From positions 1-64,000 of the forward strand of contig NZ_NPOA01000002.1 of assembly GCF_002287375.1 (NCBI RefSeq): 64,000 bases of DNA, written 5' to 3'. The number at the start of each line of letters is the position of its first letter. The first letter of the stretch is position 1. The translations under genes were made by a program, and so were the position numbers. Shown one piece after another: positions 35,567 through 44,692 of this stretch. The notes beneath the pieces are model-generated. The model was given only the letters and a program-made list of their open reading frames with translations. It had not been told where the DNA came from and ran no database searches. The stretch is from Virgibacillus profundi. Its GTDB lineage: Bacteria > Bacillota > Bacilli > Bacillales > Amphibacillaceae.

Positions 35567-37054
35567 ATGATGGTGGAACAAATGAATGTTATGTTAATCA
35601 TGACAGACCAGCAAAGATGGGATGCGCTGGGCTGTTATGGCAATGATGTAATCGAAACACCAAATCTGGATTACTTGGCTTCTCGGGGAACTGTTTTTGA
35701 AAATGCTTATACACCTAGCCCCTCCTGCGTTCCAGCCAGGGCTTCCCTATTAACCGGGATGGATCCATGGAGTACAGGGATACTTGGTATGGGAAGTGCA
35801 CAAGGTCCGATGGGTATTGGCTTCGACAATACATTGCCTGGTGAATTGGCTGAAGCAGGCTATCACACACAGGGGATTGGAAAAATGCATTTTTATCCGC
35901 AGCAGGCTTTAAATGGATATCATAACACAGTTCTTGATGAATCTGGCAGGGAATATGATCCTGGTTTCAAGTCGGATTATAAACAATGGTTCGAAAAAAA
36001 TAAAAGTGGTGATTATGGTATTACCGATCATGGAATCGGCTGGAATTCGTGGATGGCTCGGCCTTATCATGCACCCGAATTTCTTCATCCAAGCAACTGG
36101 ACAATAAATGAATCGATTGATTTTCTGGAGCAGCGCCGGGATCCAAGCAAGCCGTTTTTCCTGAAAACATCTTTTGCAAGGCCACATTCGCCATATGATG
36201 CACCAGAGTTTTATTTTAATTTGTATTTAAATGATCCTGAAATCCCTAAAGCAGAGATTGGTGAATGGGCACATATTCATGATGTAGAAGTGGACGCAAA
36301 GGCACCGGATGCCTGGAGAGGTGTCCGAAGCAAGAAAGAGATACATCGTGCTAGGGCTGGATATTATGGTTCTATTCATCATATCGATCAGCAGATTGGC
36401 AGACTAATAAACTATCTGCAGCTAAATGGTCTCTTTGATAATACGATGATCGTATTTCTATCAGATCATGGAGATATGCTAGGCGATCATAATTTATGGC
36501 GAAAAACATATGCCTATGAAGGTTCTGCTCATATACCATTATTGATCAAAATGCCAGATGCTTTTGGAACAGTCAAAGGGTTTGTCGAGGAACCTGTTCT
36601 GATTCAGGACATCATGCCAACCATACTTGAAGCGATGTCGCTGGATGTGCCGGAAAGTGTTGATGGAACAAGTCTCCTTCCTTTAATAAGAGGTGAAGAC
36701 GCAGCTTGGCGCGAATATTTGCATGGTGAGCATAGCACTTGTTATGCAGAAGAACAGGAAATGCAGTATCTGACAGATGGGAAATTCAAGTATATCTGGT
36801 TTCCGCGCACTGGAATGGAACAGCTTTTTCATCTTACAGAGGATCCATATGAAAATAAGGAGTTATCTGGAGAGGAAGCATATCAGGATACACTTCTAAA
36901 ATGGCGTACAAGAATGGTGGAAGTTCTTGAAAAGCGGGATGCCGGTCTGACGGAAAAAGGGCAGCTTATATGCCAAAAAGATAAACCTTTTTTAACGTCA
37001 CCACATTATAACGAACGATTGGAAAAAGTAACCTTATACAGAAACAAAAAGTAA
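35567..37054 (+). CDS. Formylglycine-dependent sulfatase 1
   Basis: This 495-residue cytosolic sulfatase has the active-site motif C54-V-P-A-R58, the cysteine type converted to formylglycine, within PSCVPARASLLTGMDPWSTG. Metal-binding residues are seen in LIMTDQQRWDALG at the N-terminus and VFLSDHGDMLGDHNLWRKTY near residue 303. The C-terminal subdomain ends with LFHLTEDPYENKEL. It hydrolyses sulfate esters, probably of imported saccharides. No signal peptide is present, so desulfation would follow uptake. The start may be any of ATG 35567, ATG 35570 or GTG 35573, all downstream of AAAGGAG. Confidence 0.92.
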   Translation: MMVEQMNVMLIMTDQQRWDALGCYGNDVIETPNLDYLASRGTVFENAYTPSPSCVPARASLLTGMDPWSTGILGMGSAQGPMGIGFDNTLPGELAEAGYHTQGIGKMHFYPQQALNGYHNTVLDESGREYDPGFKSDYKQWFEKNKSGDYGITDHGIGWNSWMARPYHAPEFLHPSNWTINESIDFLEQRRDPSKPFFLKTSFARPHSPYDAPEFYFNLYLNDPEIPKAEIGEWAHIHDVEVDAKAPDAWRGVRSKKEIHRARAGYYGSIHHIDQQIGRLINYLQLNGLFDNTMIVFLSDHGDMLGDHNLWRKTYAYEGSAHIPLLIKMPDAFGTVKGFVEEPVLIQDIMPTILEAMSLDVPESVDGTSLLPLIRGEDAAWREYLHGEHSTCYAEEQEMQYLTDGKFKYIWFPRTGMEQLFHLTEDPYENKELSGEEAYQDTLLKWRTRMVEVLEKRDAGLTEKGQLICQKDKPFLTSPHYNERLEKVTLYRNKK

Positions 37055-37089
37055 TCAGAATTACCAATTAATAAAGGTGGCTGAACGAT

Positions 37090-37716
37090 ATGATTATCGA
37101 AGGCTGGGCAGGAATTGTCTATCGAATTACTGAAAAGATAATGAAAATCGCTTATTTAAACTTGCTCTGGTTCCTGTTTTTATTCCCAGGTCTTGTTTTG
37201 TTAGGCCTTTTTCCTTCAACAATCGCTTTGTTCACGACAGTCAGAAAAATGATTTTAGAACCAGATGTCAAGATATTTCCATTATTCTGGAGTACCTATA
37301 AATCTGAATTCATAAAAGGGAACTTGATTGGCTATATTCTTCTGATGATAGGTATTGTCATTGCACTTGATGTAAGGTTCATGAGCTATCAGACAAGTCC
37401 ACTGTTTGTAGTGTTATTCTATGTTTTGGCAGCTTTTATGCTCATTTACCTTATTCTTTTGATTAATTTCTTTCCAGTATACGTTCATTATGATTTGAAC
37501 ATGTTTAAACAATTGAAGCAATCTTTATTTATTGGCATACTGCGGCCATTGGCTTCTGTAATCATGGCAGTTTCTTTACTGGCAATCTGGGTAATTATGT
37601 ATTTTTCTCCAGGTTTGATTGTCTTTTTTGGGGCAAGTGGTTCAGCATATATTTTAATGTTTATAGCAACCCGGAATTTTGTAGCACTTGAACAAAAGGT
37701 GAGTAAAGGCACTTAA
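37090..37716 (+). CDS. YesL-like (DUF624) membrane protein
   Basis: This 208-residue protein has five hydrophobic segments and the YesL/DUF624 pattern: AYLNLLWFLFLFPGLVLLGL near residue 22, then PSTIALFTTVRKMI. YesL-like proteins sit in polysaccharide utilisation operons of Bacillus together with CUT1 importers, but their role is not defined. AAAGGTGG precedes the ATG. Its place between two sulfatase genes confirms that this is one catabolic operon. Confidence 0.85.
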   Translation: MIIEGWAGIVYRITEKIMKIAYLNLLWFLFLFPGLVLLGLFPSTIALFTTVRKMILEPDVKIFPLFWSTYKSEFIKGNLIGYILLMIGIVIALDVRFMSYQTSPLFVVLFYVLAAFMLIYLILLINFFPVYVHYDLNMFKQLKQSLFIGILRPLASVIMAVSLLAIWVIMYFSPGLIVFFGASGSAYILMFIATRNFVALEQKVSKGT

Positions 37717-37890
37717 TATAAAAACATGCTCTTACACGGATTGAAACAGTTTACTGAATGAGTTCAGAAATCAGATAAGAATAGATTAGGATTTCATGGA
37801 GCAGGGGGGAATCGTTTTGCTTAAATAATAGCTGCGATTTTCTGAAATACCGCGAACAGACAAATAGTTTTTAAGGAAAGTGATATTTAA

Positions 37891-39396
37891 ATGAAACCGA
37901 ATATTTTATTGATTACAAGCGACCAGCAGCATTGGGATACTATAGGTGCATTCAATGATGAAATCTCTACCCCAAATATTGACCGATTGGTAAAAGAAGG
38001 AACTACATTCAAAAGAGCATATTGTCCAAATCCCACTTGTACACCAACAAGGGCCTCCATTATTACAGGGATGTACCCGAGCCAACATGGGGCATGGACG
38101 CTGGGAACCAAGCTTTCAGAAGATATCCGAACAGTGGGTGACGAAATGCAGGAAACGGGATATAGAACCGCTTTGATAGGAAAGGCACATTTTCAGCCAA
38201 CTGCGTCTACGGATGAATATGAATCAATTGAATCGATGCCATTGCTGCAGGATCAGGAATACTGGAAAAAGTTTACCGGACCATATTACGGCTTTGAACG
38301 TGTGGAAATGCTTAGGAATCATGCACATGAACACCTTGTTGGCCAGCATTACGTGAATTGGCTGGAGGAAAAAAAATGCACGAACTGGCGTGATTATTTT
38401 GCAGCTCCAACTGGAAAAATGACATATGAGGATAAATATAAATGGAAGCTGCCTGAAAAATACCATTACAATTCATGGATTGCTGAGCGGACCAACTCAC
38501 TAATGGAAACCTATCAGCAAAATGGAGAACCATTTTTCATATGGGCAAGTTTTCCAGATCCCCACCCGCCATACCTGGTTTCTGAACCATGGGATGAGAT
38601 GTATGATCCAGAAAGGCTGAAGTATCTTGAAGGCGAAAGAGGAGAGCATGAACATAATCCTGAGCACTTTCAGTTGACACAGGATGAGGATCCGGATTTT
38701 TCTAAATATAAAGAATCGGGATATGCAGTTCATGGCCTGCACTCACATAAACTAGATGTGGCTAAGATCAGGAAAAATAAAGCCGTCTATTATGGAATGA
38801 TCAGTTTCATGGATAAGTATGTTGGTAGAATACTGGACCAGCTGGAAAAGATTGGAATAGCAGAAAATACGATAGTGATCTTCACATCGGACCATGGTCA
38901 TTTGTTCGGGCAGCATGACATGCATTATAAAGGGCCGTTCCATTATGAGGACTTGCTGAAGGTTCCATTTGTTATTAGATATCCAGGGGAGGTTCCGGCA
39001 GGATCATCTTCTGATGCGATGCAATCACTTGTTGACCTGGCACCGACTTTATTAGAGCTGATCGGGGAAGAGATACCTGACAGAATGACTGGTGAAAGTC
39101 AGACAAAAGTATGGCTTAATCAGGTAGAAAGTGCAAGGGATCACGTGATTTGTGAGAATCATCATGAGCCTTCAAGTGTTCATTTAAAAACATATGTGAA
39201 CGAGAGATATAAAATTACCGTTTACTATAATCAGATATATGGAGAACTGTTTGACCTGAAAAAGGATCCGGGAGAATATTATAATTTGTGGAATGTTCAG
39301 GAGTACGCAGAACTCAAACAGGAACTGCTTTTAAAATTAGTTTGGGCAGAATTGGGAAAAGAGCCGATGTGGATGCCGCGGATCAGTGGGGCATAG
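37891..39396 (+). CDS. Formylglycine-dependent sulfatase 2
   Basis: This 501-residue sulfatase shares the alkaline phosphatase-like fold with sulfatase 1 but is a different subfamily member. The active-site motif is C50-T-P-T-R54 in CTPTRASIITGMYPSQHG. Metal ligands lie in LLITSDQQHWDTIG and VIFTSDHGHLFGQHDMHYKG near residue 330. The C-terminal part includes GELFDLKKDPGEYYNLWN, typical of the subdomain of choline, heparan or arylsulfatase-like enzymes. Two distinct sulfatases suggest a substrate sulfated at two positions. It lacks a signal peptide. AAGGAAAG precedes the ATG, and the 175-base gap before it may hold a second promoter. Confidence 0.92.
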   Translation: MKPNILLITSDQQHWDTIGAFNDEISTPNIDRLVKEGTTFKRAYCPNPTCTPTRASIITGMYPSQHGAWTLGTKLSEDIRTVGDEMQETGYRTALIGKAHFQPTASTDEYESIESMPLLQDQEYWKKFTGPYYGFERVEMLRNHAHEHLVGQHYVNWLEEKKCTNWRDYFAAPTGKMTYEDKYKWKLPEKYHYNSWIAERTNSLMETYQQNGEPFFIWASFPDPHPPYLVSEPWDEMYDPERLKYLEGERGEHEHNPEHFQLTQDEDPDFSKYKESGYAVHGLHSHKLDVAKIRKNKAVYYGMISFMDKYVGRILDQLEKIGIAENTIVIFTSDHGHLFGQHDMHYKGPFHYEDLLKVPFVIRYPGEVPAGSSSDAMQSLVDLAPTLLELIGEEIPDRMTGESQTKVWLNQVESARDHVICENHHEPSSVHLKTYVNERYKITVYYNQIYGELFDLKKDPGEYYNLWNVQEYAELKQELLLKLVWAELGKEPMWMPRISGA

Positions 39397-39526
39397 CATG
39401 CATGAGCTGATTTAGTGAGCGGCTCTCTTTTTTGAGTTAAAACTTGTATTCTCGATCGAAATACTTAGTAATGGTTATGTTTCAGATTAAATTCCTAGGA
39501 TTTTCAAAATAAAATGGGGGAAAAGC

Positions 39527-40510
39527 ATGGAAATAAATGATTTGTTAAATCGGAATTATTTTAAGGGATGCTTGGATGAAGTAAAGACGGAAAGAGGAAT
39601 TATGCCAGTACGATTTACAGAGCAGCAATTTACGGAGTTTGAAAAAGTGGATTTTTATCATCCAAGGATTCGCTGTTTAGCCGGGGTTACCTTGGAATGC
39701 AATACTTCTTCTGAGTTTATCAAATTTATTTTCATTGTAAATGGCCGTATACGTGATTGGTTTAATTTTGATATTTACCTCAATGGTTCATTTTTTAAAA
39801 GCATGAAATACGATCCGATCATTGGAGAAGAACATGAATTTTTCTTAGAAATGCCTGCAGAAGCTGGAAAGTTGAAAAATGTTAAAGTTTATTTCCCGCA
39901 AAACCTTGAAATGGTTATAAACCAATTTGAAGTTTCAGACCAGGCTATATGCAATCCAGTAGAAAGTTCCCTCAGAAGTCTTCTGTGCTATGGTGATTCG
40001 ATAACACAAGGAATGGATGCATTGCACCCATCGTTAACATATCCTGCTATTCTTGCGCGGTCTCTTGGAATGAATTTATTAAATCAAGGTGTAGGAAGGC
40101 ATTTGTTTGATGCAAAAGTTCTTGATGATGCTTTGCCATACAAACCTGACGTGATAACAGTTGCTTATGGAACGAATGACTGGGGCAGGTGCGGCAATAT
40201 AGAACAGCTTCGTAAAAATTGTGATGAATTTTACAAAAATCTGTCAAGTTATTTCCCTGAAGCACAGATCTTTGCGCTTACGCCTTTGTGGCGAAAGAAT
40301 TGGAAAGAAATGAAAGCAACTGGTTCGTTTCAGGATGTAGCGGAAGTTATTAAAGACGTTTGCAGTAATTTTCAGGGAATAACAGTTATTGACGGTCTGG
40401 ATCTTATACCACATCAGCTGCATTACTTTAATGATGGAGTACATCCAAATGATGAAGGTTTTTCGAAGATGGCTGAAAATCTTAGTGAAAGAATATTAAA
40501 AGCGGATTGA
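39527..40510 (+). CDS. SGNH/GDSL carbohydrate esterase
   Basis: This 327-residue enzyme probably removes acetyl groups from a saccharide. The N-terminal 145 residues form a beta-rich domain like the jelly-roll of some carbohydrate esterases. The SGNH hydrolase follows: block I CYGDSITQGMDALHPSLTYP with the nucleophile Ser near residue 157, block III YGTNDWGRCG near 209, and block V DGVHPNDEGFSKM with Asp and His near 304-307. The Gly of block II is in NQGVGRH. No signal peptide is present. GGGGGAAAAGC precedes the ATG. It is the last gene of the sulfatase operon and supports an acylated, sulfated substrate. Confidence 0.85.
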   Translation: MEINDLLNRNYFKGCLDEVKTERGIMPVRFTEQQFTEFEKVDFYHPRIRCLAGVTLECNTSSEFIKFIFIVNGRIRDWFNFDIYLNGSFFKSMKYDPIIGEEHEFFLEMPAEAGKLKNVKVYFPQNLEMVINQFEVSDQAICNPVESSLRSLLCYGDSITQGMDALHPSLTYPAILARSLGMNLLNQGVGRHLFDAKVLDDALPYKPDVITVAYGTNDWGRCGNIEQLRKNCDEFYKNLSSYFPEAQIFALTPLWRKNWKEMKATGSFQDVAEVIKDVCSNFQGITVIDGLDLIPHQLHYFNDGVHPNDEGFSKMAENLSERILKAD

Positions 40511-40567
40511 TAACGGCAAAGCTAAAATGGAGCGGTTGGCACTCCCTGCAAGAAAAGGGTGTTTCAT

Positions 40568-40681
40568 ATGGTGACTTACGAAGCAATGAACATGCTATTT
40601 CAATTTGGCATTTTGTTAGTTACAACATTAACAGCAGTTGTAACTATTATCGCTGTTGTCACCAACAGAAAAAAGAAGTAA
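40568..40681 (+). CDS. Putative holin-like type I toxin (Hol_Tox)
   Basis: This 37-residue peptide starts MVTYEAMNMLFQFGILLVTT and ends AVVTIIAVVTNRKKK-like after LTAV: one membrane helix with a basic tail. That is the pattern of the putative holin-like toxins (MTTYEALNLM type) of Firmicutes, relatives of TxpA/BsrG toxins held in check by an antisense RNA. A terminator hairpin overlaps its stop codon and a second lies 100 bases on. Two broken copies occur in the window, at 26381 and 41867. I see no antisense promoter with certainty. Confidence 0.75.
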   Translation: MVTYEAMNMLFQFGILLVTTLTAVVTIIAVVTNRKKK

Positions 40682-40726
40682 TCGCCCACCGCTCCGATCA
40701 AAGTGTTGGGTAATTACTTCTTTTTA
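40674..40726 (+). terminator. Terminator overlapping the toxin stop codon
   Basis: AGAAGTAAT and ATTACTTCT pair, with an inner CCCA/TGGG stem, and TTTTT follows. The left arm includes the last codons of the toxin gene. Confidence 0.75.
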
Positions 40727-40782
40727 AGGAACATCAGATTCACTTGGTCAGCCGCTCATCATGCGGCATGTATGTTGCCAGG

Positions 40783-40813
40783 CCGAGTGTTAACATCACT
40801 CGGTCATTTTTAT
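40783..40813 (+). terminator. Second hairpin downstream of the toxin
   Basis: CCGAGTG and CACTCGG pair around TTAACAT, followed by TCATTTTTATT. A further small hairpin GCCGC/GCGGC lies at 40751-40767. In type I modules such hairpins bound the overlap with the antitoxin RNA. Confidence 0.65.
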
Positions 40814-40883
40814 TATACGGATATCTTAATGTAAGTATACCTTTATTTGAAGTTAATTTCAAGAAAGTAATATGACATGCGTA

Positions 40884-41714
40884 CTATCTCCCACTAACCC
40901 TCAAAGGCTCTAAAACAAGTTCCTCAATCGCATACGCCACGCCGCCTTCATTATTACTTCGGGTTTGGAAATCAGCAGCTGCTTTGATTTCCGGAATGGC
41001 GTTACTCATTGCCACGCCACATCCTGCGTACTTGATCATGGATAAATCATTTCCATTATCACCAATACTCATTACTTCCTCTTGCTTAATCCCAAGATGC
41101 TCTGCCAGCATTTTCACTGCGTTTCCTTTGCTCGCATCAGGATGAACAAATTCGAGGAAATATGGTGAACTTTGCACAATTGTGTACTGTTTATTTAGGT
41201 TCTCCGGAAGTGCTTGAACTGTTTGGTTTAAGTTGACAGGCTCATCAATAAACATGATTTTGGGTATTGATTGATTTGTTGGTACATCAACCACCTGGCG
41301 ATAGCTTAATGGAATTTTATTTAAATAAGATTCTAATACCGTATATTCACTAATATCGGCGTTCGGTGTATAAAGGCCGTCCACATCAAAGAAATGCATT
41401 GGCGTTTTCAATTCGATACTAAGATCGTACAGTTTTACTAAATCATCATGTCCAAGTGATAATTCAGCCACGACCTCATTTGTGTTTGTGTTTTGCACAA
41501 ATGCACCGTTATATGCAATGACATAATCGCCATCTTCATCTAGGTTAAGGGCCTCAATGTAGCTCCGCATGCCACCAATCGGGCGCCCGGAACAGAGGAC
41601 AATTTTAATTCCCTGCCGTTTCGCTTCTTCTAACGTATTTTTCACATCTTCAGGTACTTCATGACGGTCGTTCAAAAGCGTTCCGTCCATGTCAATCGCA
41701 ATTAATTTATACAA
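40884..41714 (-). CDS. Cof-type HAD-superfamily phosphatase
   Basis: This 276-residue cytosolic phosphatase of the Cof/YidA group acts on sugar phosphates or similar small phosphoesters. HAD motif I is AIDMDGTLLND at the N-terminus, motif II is LCSGRPIGGM near residue 40, motif III Lys lies in DASKGNAVKML near 200, and motif IV is SIGDNGNDLSMI near 217. A large C2B cap lies between motifs II and III. The start is TTG with GGAG 9 bases upstream. It lies between an intact and a broken holin-like toxin gene and convergent to the former. Confidence 0.9.
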   Translation of the reverse strand: MYKLIAIDMDGTLLNDRHEVPEDVKNTLEEAKRQGIKIVLCSGRPIGGMRSYIEALNLDEDGDYVIAYNGAFVQNTNTNEVVAELSLGHDDLVKLYDLSIELKTPMHFFDVDGLYTPNADISEYTVLESYLNKIPLSYRQVVDVPTNQSIPKIMFIDEPVNLNQTVQALPENLNKQYTIVQSSPYFLEFVHPDASKGNAVKMLAEHLGIKQEEVMSIGDNGNDLSMIKYAGCGVAMSNAIPEIKAAADFQTRSNNEGGVAYAIEELVLEPLRVSGR

Positions 41715-41866
41715 ATTTCATTCTCCATTCTTCTGTCTGATAAGTCTATTATACGACAATAAGGGTTATTTGGCATGTGATGATGACTACATTTCATTTC
41801 CTAGTTATTTAATAGAATTTTTTCGGTTAATGCTAGGACATAATAGCATCTACCTAAAGTGGATAG

Positions 41867-41936
41867 GCGGTTTTGCACTCCCTGTAAGAAAAGGGGGGTC
41901 CATATAGTGACTTAAGGAGCAATGAACATGCTATTT
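41867..41936 (+). pseudogene. Broken second copy of the holin-like toxin region
   Basis: The leader (GGCGGTTTTGCACTCCCTGT and AAGAAAAGG) and the first codons match those of the toxin at 40568 almost base for base. However, the start ATG has become ATA and the fourth codon TAC has become TAA. The match stops after CTATTT, so the membrane helix is lost. Confidence 0.75.
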
Positions 41937-42019
41937 GTGGAGATGGAATTTATTCTATTTTTGAAATCGAAGGATTTTAAAAAAATGGTTTTTTATTCAT
42001 CTCTGTCCACATTTATTGT

Positions 42020-42037
42020 ATACTATTAATATAGTAT
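42020..42037. promoter_or_regulatory. Inverted repeat over the presumed jet promoter
   Basis: ATACTAT and ATAGTAT flank TAAT, a perfect 7-bp dyad that overlaps a TATACT -10-like box about 25 bases before the jetD start. It is a candidate operator controlling the Wadjet operon; no -35 box is obvious. Confidence 0.5.
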
Positions 42038-42046
42038 GAGGTGATT

Positions 42047-43072
42047 ATGATGAATGAAGAATTCGAACAAAATCTATTAACATTCAAACGGAAAACTATT
42101 ACAATCGATGAGCTGGAAAAACTTATCCCAGCGACCATAACTTATGAGGAATTTTCCGCACTAATACTACAACTCGAACAGGAATATGTCCTCCAAATAA
42201 TCAAATCGAAAGGACGTAACCAGCGTACACCTTCCCTCGCGTATCACTACAGAATAAATAAACATCAATTGAATCGTGCCTACCACCAACAACTACAAGC
42301 TTATCGTTTAAAATTTAATGATGCGATTGATCTAGATGCTTATTTTCATCTGAATCATACAACATGGGTGGCAGATCTGCCATATTTGGAAAAGGTCAAT
42401 ACATATATTGAGAAAAATGGATTTCCAATAGAAAATATCCCAGCACCTGAACGAAGTTATGAACTCGTTTATGATGAAAAATGGATCGAACAAAAGGGGA
42501 GCGAAGTTTTAAAGCGTATAAACCTCTGGAATACGATGAAGATTTTACCTGTCTCAGATCCGCTTATGCTTGCAATTAATCCAAATACAATAACTGAGGA
42601 AAACCATCTCCATATTATTGTTGAAAATAAAACGACATACCAGGCACTTCTCCCTGTACTTCCAAGCTCGTCATTTTCGACATTAATTTACGGATCAGGA
42701 AATAAAATACCAAAAAGTATTGAAAATTTCTCAAATCAATATCCAGTCGAAGGTAATCATCGCTTTTTCTACTTTGGAGATATTGATCAATCAGGAATTA
42801 CCATTTGGCATTCGTTACATCGTCGTGAACCTGCAACGCCCGCACTCCCATTTTACCAGGCCTGTTTACATAAAACCGGAGCACACGGAAAAACGAATCA
42901 GCGTCCGAACGATAAAGCGCTCACAGCATTTCTCGATCACTTTCCAAAAAAGCAACGGCATATAATTCTCGATTTACTCGACAGAGGAGCATATTACCCG
43001 CAAGAAGTGCTCAAGACAAAAGAGCTTCAGACAATTTGTCTCGAGACAGACTGGAGACATGTGAAGGCATGA
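42047..43072 (+). CDS. jetD: Wadjet subunit JetD (Toprim nuclease)
   Basis: JetD is the nuclease of the Wadjet complex, which cuts small circular DNA such as plasmids after loop extrusion by the SMC part. This 341-residue protein has an N-terminal DUF3322-like wing region and a C-terminal Toprim-like domain. The metal-binding residues Glu193 (IIVENKTTYQ) and Asp245/Asp247 (FYFGDIDQSGITIW) are visible, and the end resembles the winged DUF2220 part (ILDLLDRGAYYPQEVL). I chose the ATG at 42047 after GAGGTG. Here jetD is the first gene of the operon, whereas it is last in the best known jetABCD order. Genes jetA, jetB and jetC follow. Confidence 0.88.
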   Translation: MMNEEFEQNLLTFKRKTITIDELEKLIPATITYEEFSALILQLEQEYVLQIIKSKGRNQRTPSLAYHYRINKHQLNRAYHQQLQAYRLKFNDAIDLDAYFHLNHTTWVADLPYLEKVNTYIEKNGFPIENIPAPERSYELVYDEKWIEQKGSEVLKRINLWNTMKILPVSDPLMLAINPNTITEENHLHIIVENKTTYQALLPVLPSSSFSTLIYGSGNKIPKSIENFSNQYPVEGNHRFFYFGDIDQSGITIWHSLHRREPATPALPFYQACLHKTGAHGKTNQRPNDKALTAFLDHFPKKQRHIILDLLDRGAYYPQEVLKTKELQTICLETDWRHVKA

Positions 43073-43180
43073 AAAAATGTCTTCAAGCAGCCTGGAAATG
43101 ATGTGCTTTTTATTTCAATTATAAAACCAAATTCAACATATAACGACCAATAATAATCAACAGGAGGTGCATAACTCAAC

Positions 43181-44692
43181 ATGGAATCCATTAACTTAGA
43201 AGATTTAACCAGTGGGTATAAGGACAGGATGAGACGGCTTGCACTTCTCGATCCACTCGTTGAACTGGAAAGAAAGCGCTTGACGGATGGAGGTGGAAAG
43301 CTGATTGACATGCGTGGAATTGGGATGCTCACACTGCTATTCTTTTTTGAACGCAGACTTACTAGAAAATACAAAACTGGTGTCATTCATCTCACTAAGT
43401 TTCTCCAAGAAATTACCCGTGATACATACAAAATTGAACGTCCTGCGATGGAGAGAATTGCCCGTACGATGATTACAACTTTTCGCCCGTCAACAGGAAA
43501 AAAACGGCAGTTTACCTTCTTTAATTGGGAAACGAAACAAGAAGGCAAAATAGAATATTCGATTTTAAAAGATAATGATTTTGATGCAAAAACACAAACC
43601 CAGTACTACGCATTAGATGAAGATGGACTTGAACTACTTTTCGCAACAAAGGAATTTTATAGTGAATTTCAAATTTCCATCAATCAATTGCTGCTCAAAC
43701 AACAAATAAAAAAAGGTGAATTTCATGGTGCACTCAGGCAGATTCGGGAAATGGAACTTGATGTAGACACATTACGAGAAAATATGGAGAAAATGAAGCT
43801 CGAAATCTTACGAAGTATTGTCTCGGAAGAAACATTCGAACGATATAAAAAGTTACTGGCAGACACGTATCTAAGATTTGAACGGGAAGATGAAGAATTT
43901 AAAGCGTTAAATCAATTCATAAAAGAAACACGTGATACCCTGTACACGAAAGATATAAAACAGAAAGAACAAACATCGTATCAGTTAATTATTAAAATTG
44001 CCAAAGAACTAGAATCTGTCCATTATGAACATGCGAGATTACTGGAATTGACAGCAGAACTGCAGAGGACAGCTCTTGCAACGGCGCAAGAATCACTCTA
44101 TTACACAGGAATCCAGTCATTCAACTTCGACCAAGATATTGTTTCAATGATTTTGTCAAAGCCGCTCCCTCCAGGTAAAATGAAAGGGATCATTCATCCG
44201 TTTCTAAGGGTTGAAGAAAACAGAATGTGGTCACCGCTTTCCGTGTTTGCTGAACAGAATATAGTCGAGGAACGCCCCGAACGAGAAGCAGAAACGTTTG
44301 CAGAAATTAGTGAAGACAATGAAGAAGCGACGTATCGTAAATGGATTGCTGTAAAATATGCTGAACTTATGAAGAAATTTATCTACTCCTATGAAAATAA
44401 TCAAGCAAATACATTGAAACAGTGGATGGATCTTTTGGAAAAAACAGATCCCGAAATACTAAAAATGCGTTATTTTTATAGTTTTTGGCTGATGATGCAT
44501 CAATATTCACCGTTAACCTATAGCGAGCTTGAAGAACATGACGGTCAAACAATTTTAAAAAATGCACTCCACCAAATTGGCAGTAAACAAATTATTATTG
44601 AAGAAACAGCCGAAATTTTAGACTATGACCCAAAGTATTCTATTCAAAATATGAAAATTACATTAGAGGAGCATATCAATGAATTATCCTGA
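43181..44692 (+). CDS. jetA: Wadjet subunit JetA (MukF-like kleisin)
   Basis: JetA is the kleisin that bridges the SMC heads of the Wadjet complex. This 503-residue protein is helical, with an N-terminal winged-helix-like segment (MRGIGMLTLLFFFERRLTRK) and a long coiled middle part (EMELDVDTLRENMEKMKLEI, DILRSIVSEETFERYKKLL). A C-terminal region after about residue 400 could contact JetC. It resembles the JetA families annotated in Firmicutes Wadjet loci. AGGAGG lies before the ATG, 108 bases after jetD. Its last 14 bases overlap jetB, a translationally coupled arrangement. Confidence 0.85.
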   Translation: MESINLEDLTSGYKDRMRRLALLDPLVELERKRLTDGGGKLIDMRGIGMLTLLFFFERRLTRKYKTGVIHLTKFLQEITRDTYKIERPAMERIARTMITTFRPSTGKKRQFTFFNWETKQEGKIEYSILKDNDFDAKTQTQYYALDEDGLELLFATKEFYSEFQISINQLLLKQQIKKGEFHGALRQIREMELDVDTLRENMEKMKLEILRSIVSEETFERYKKLLADTYLRFEREDEEFKALNQFIKETRDTLYTKDIKQKEQTSYQLIIKIAKELESVHYEHARLLELTAELQRTALATAQESLYYTGIQSFNFDQDIVSMILSKPLPPGKMKGIIHPFLRVEENRMWSPLSVFAEQNIVEERPEREAETFAEISEDNEEATYRKWIAVKYAELMKKFIYSYENNQANTLKQWMDLLEKTDPEILKMRYFYSFWLMMHQYSPLTYSELEEHDGQTILKNALHQIGSKQIIIEETAEILDYDPKYSIQNMKITLEEHINELS

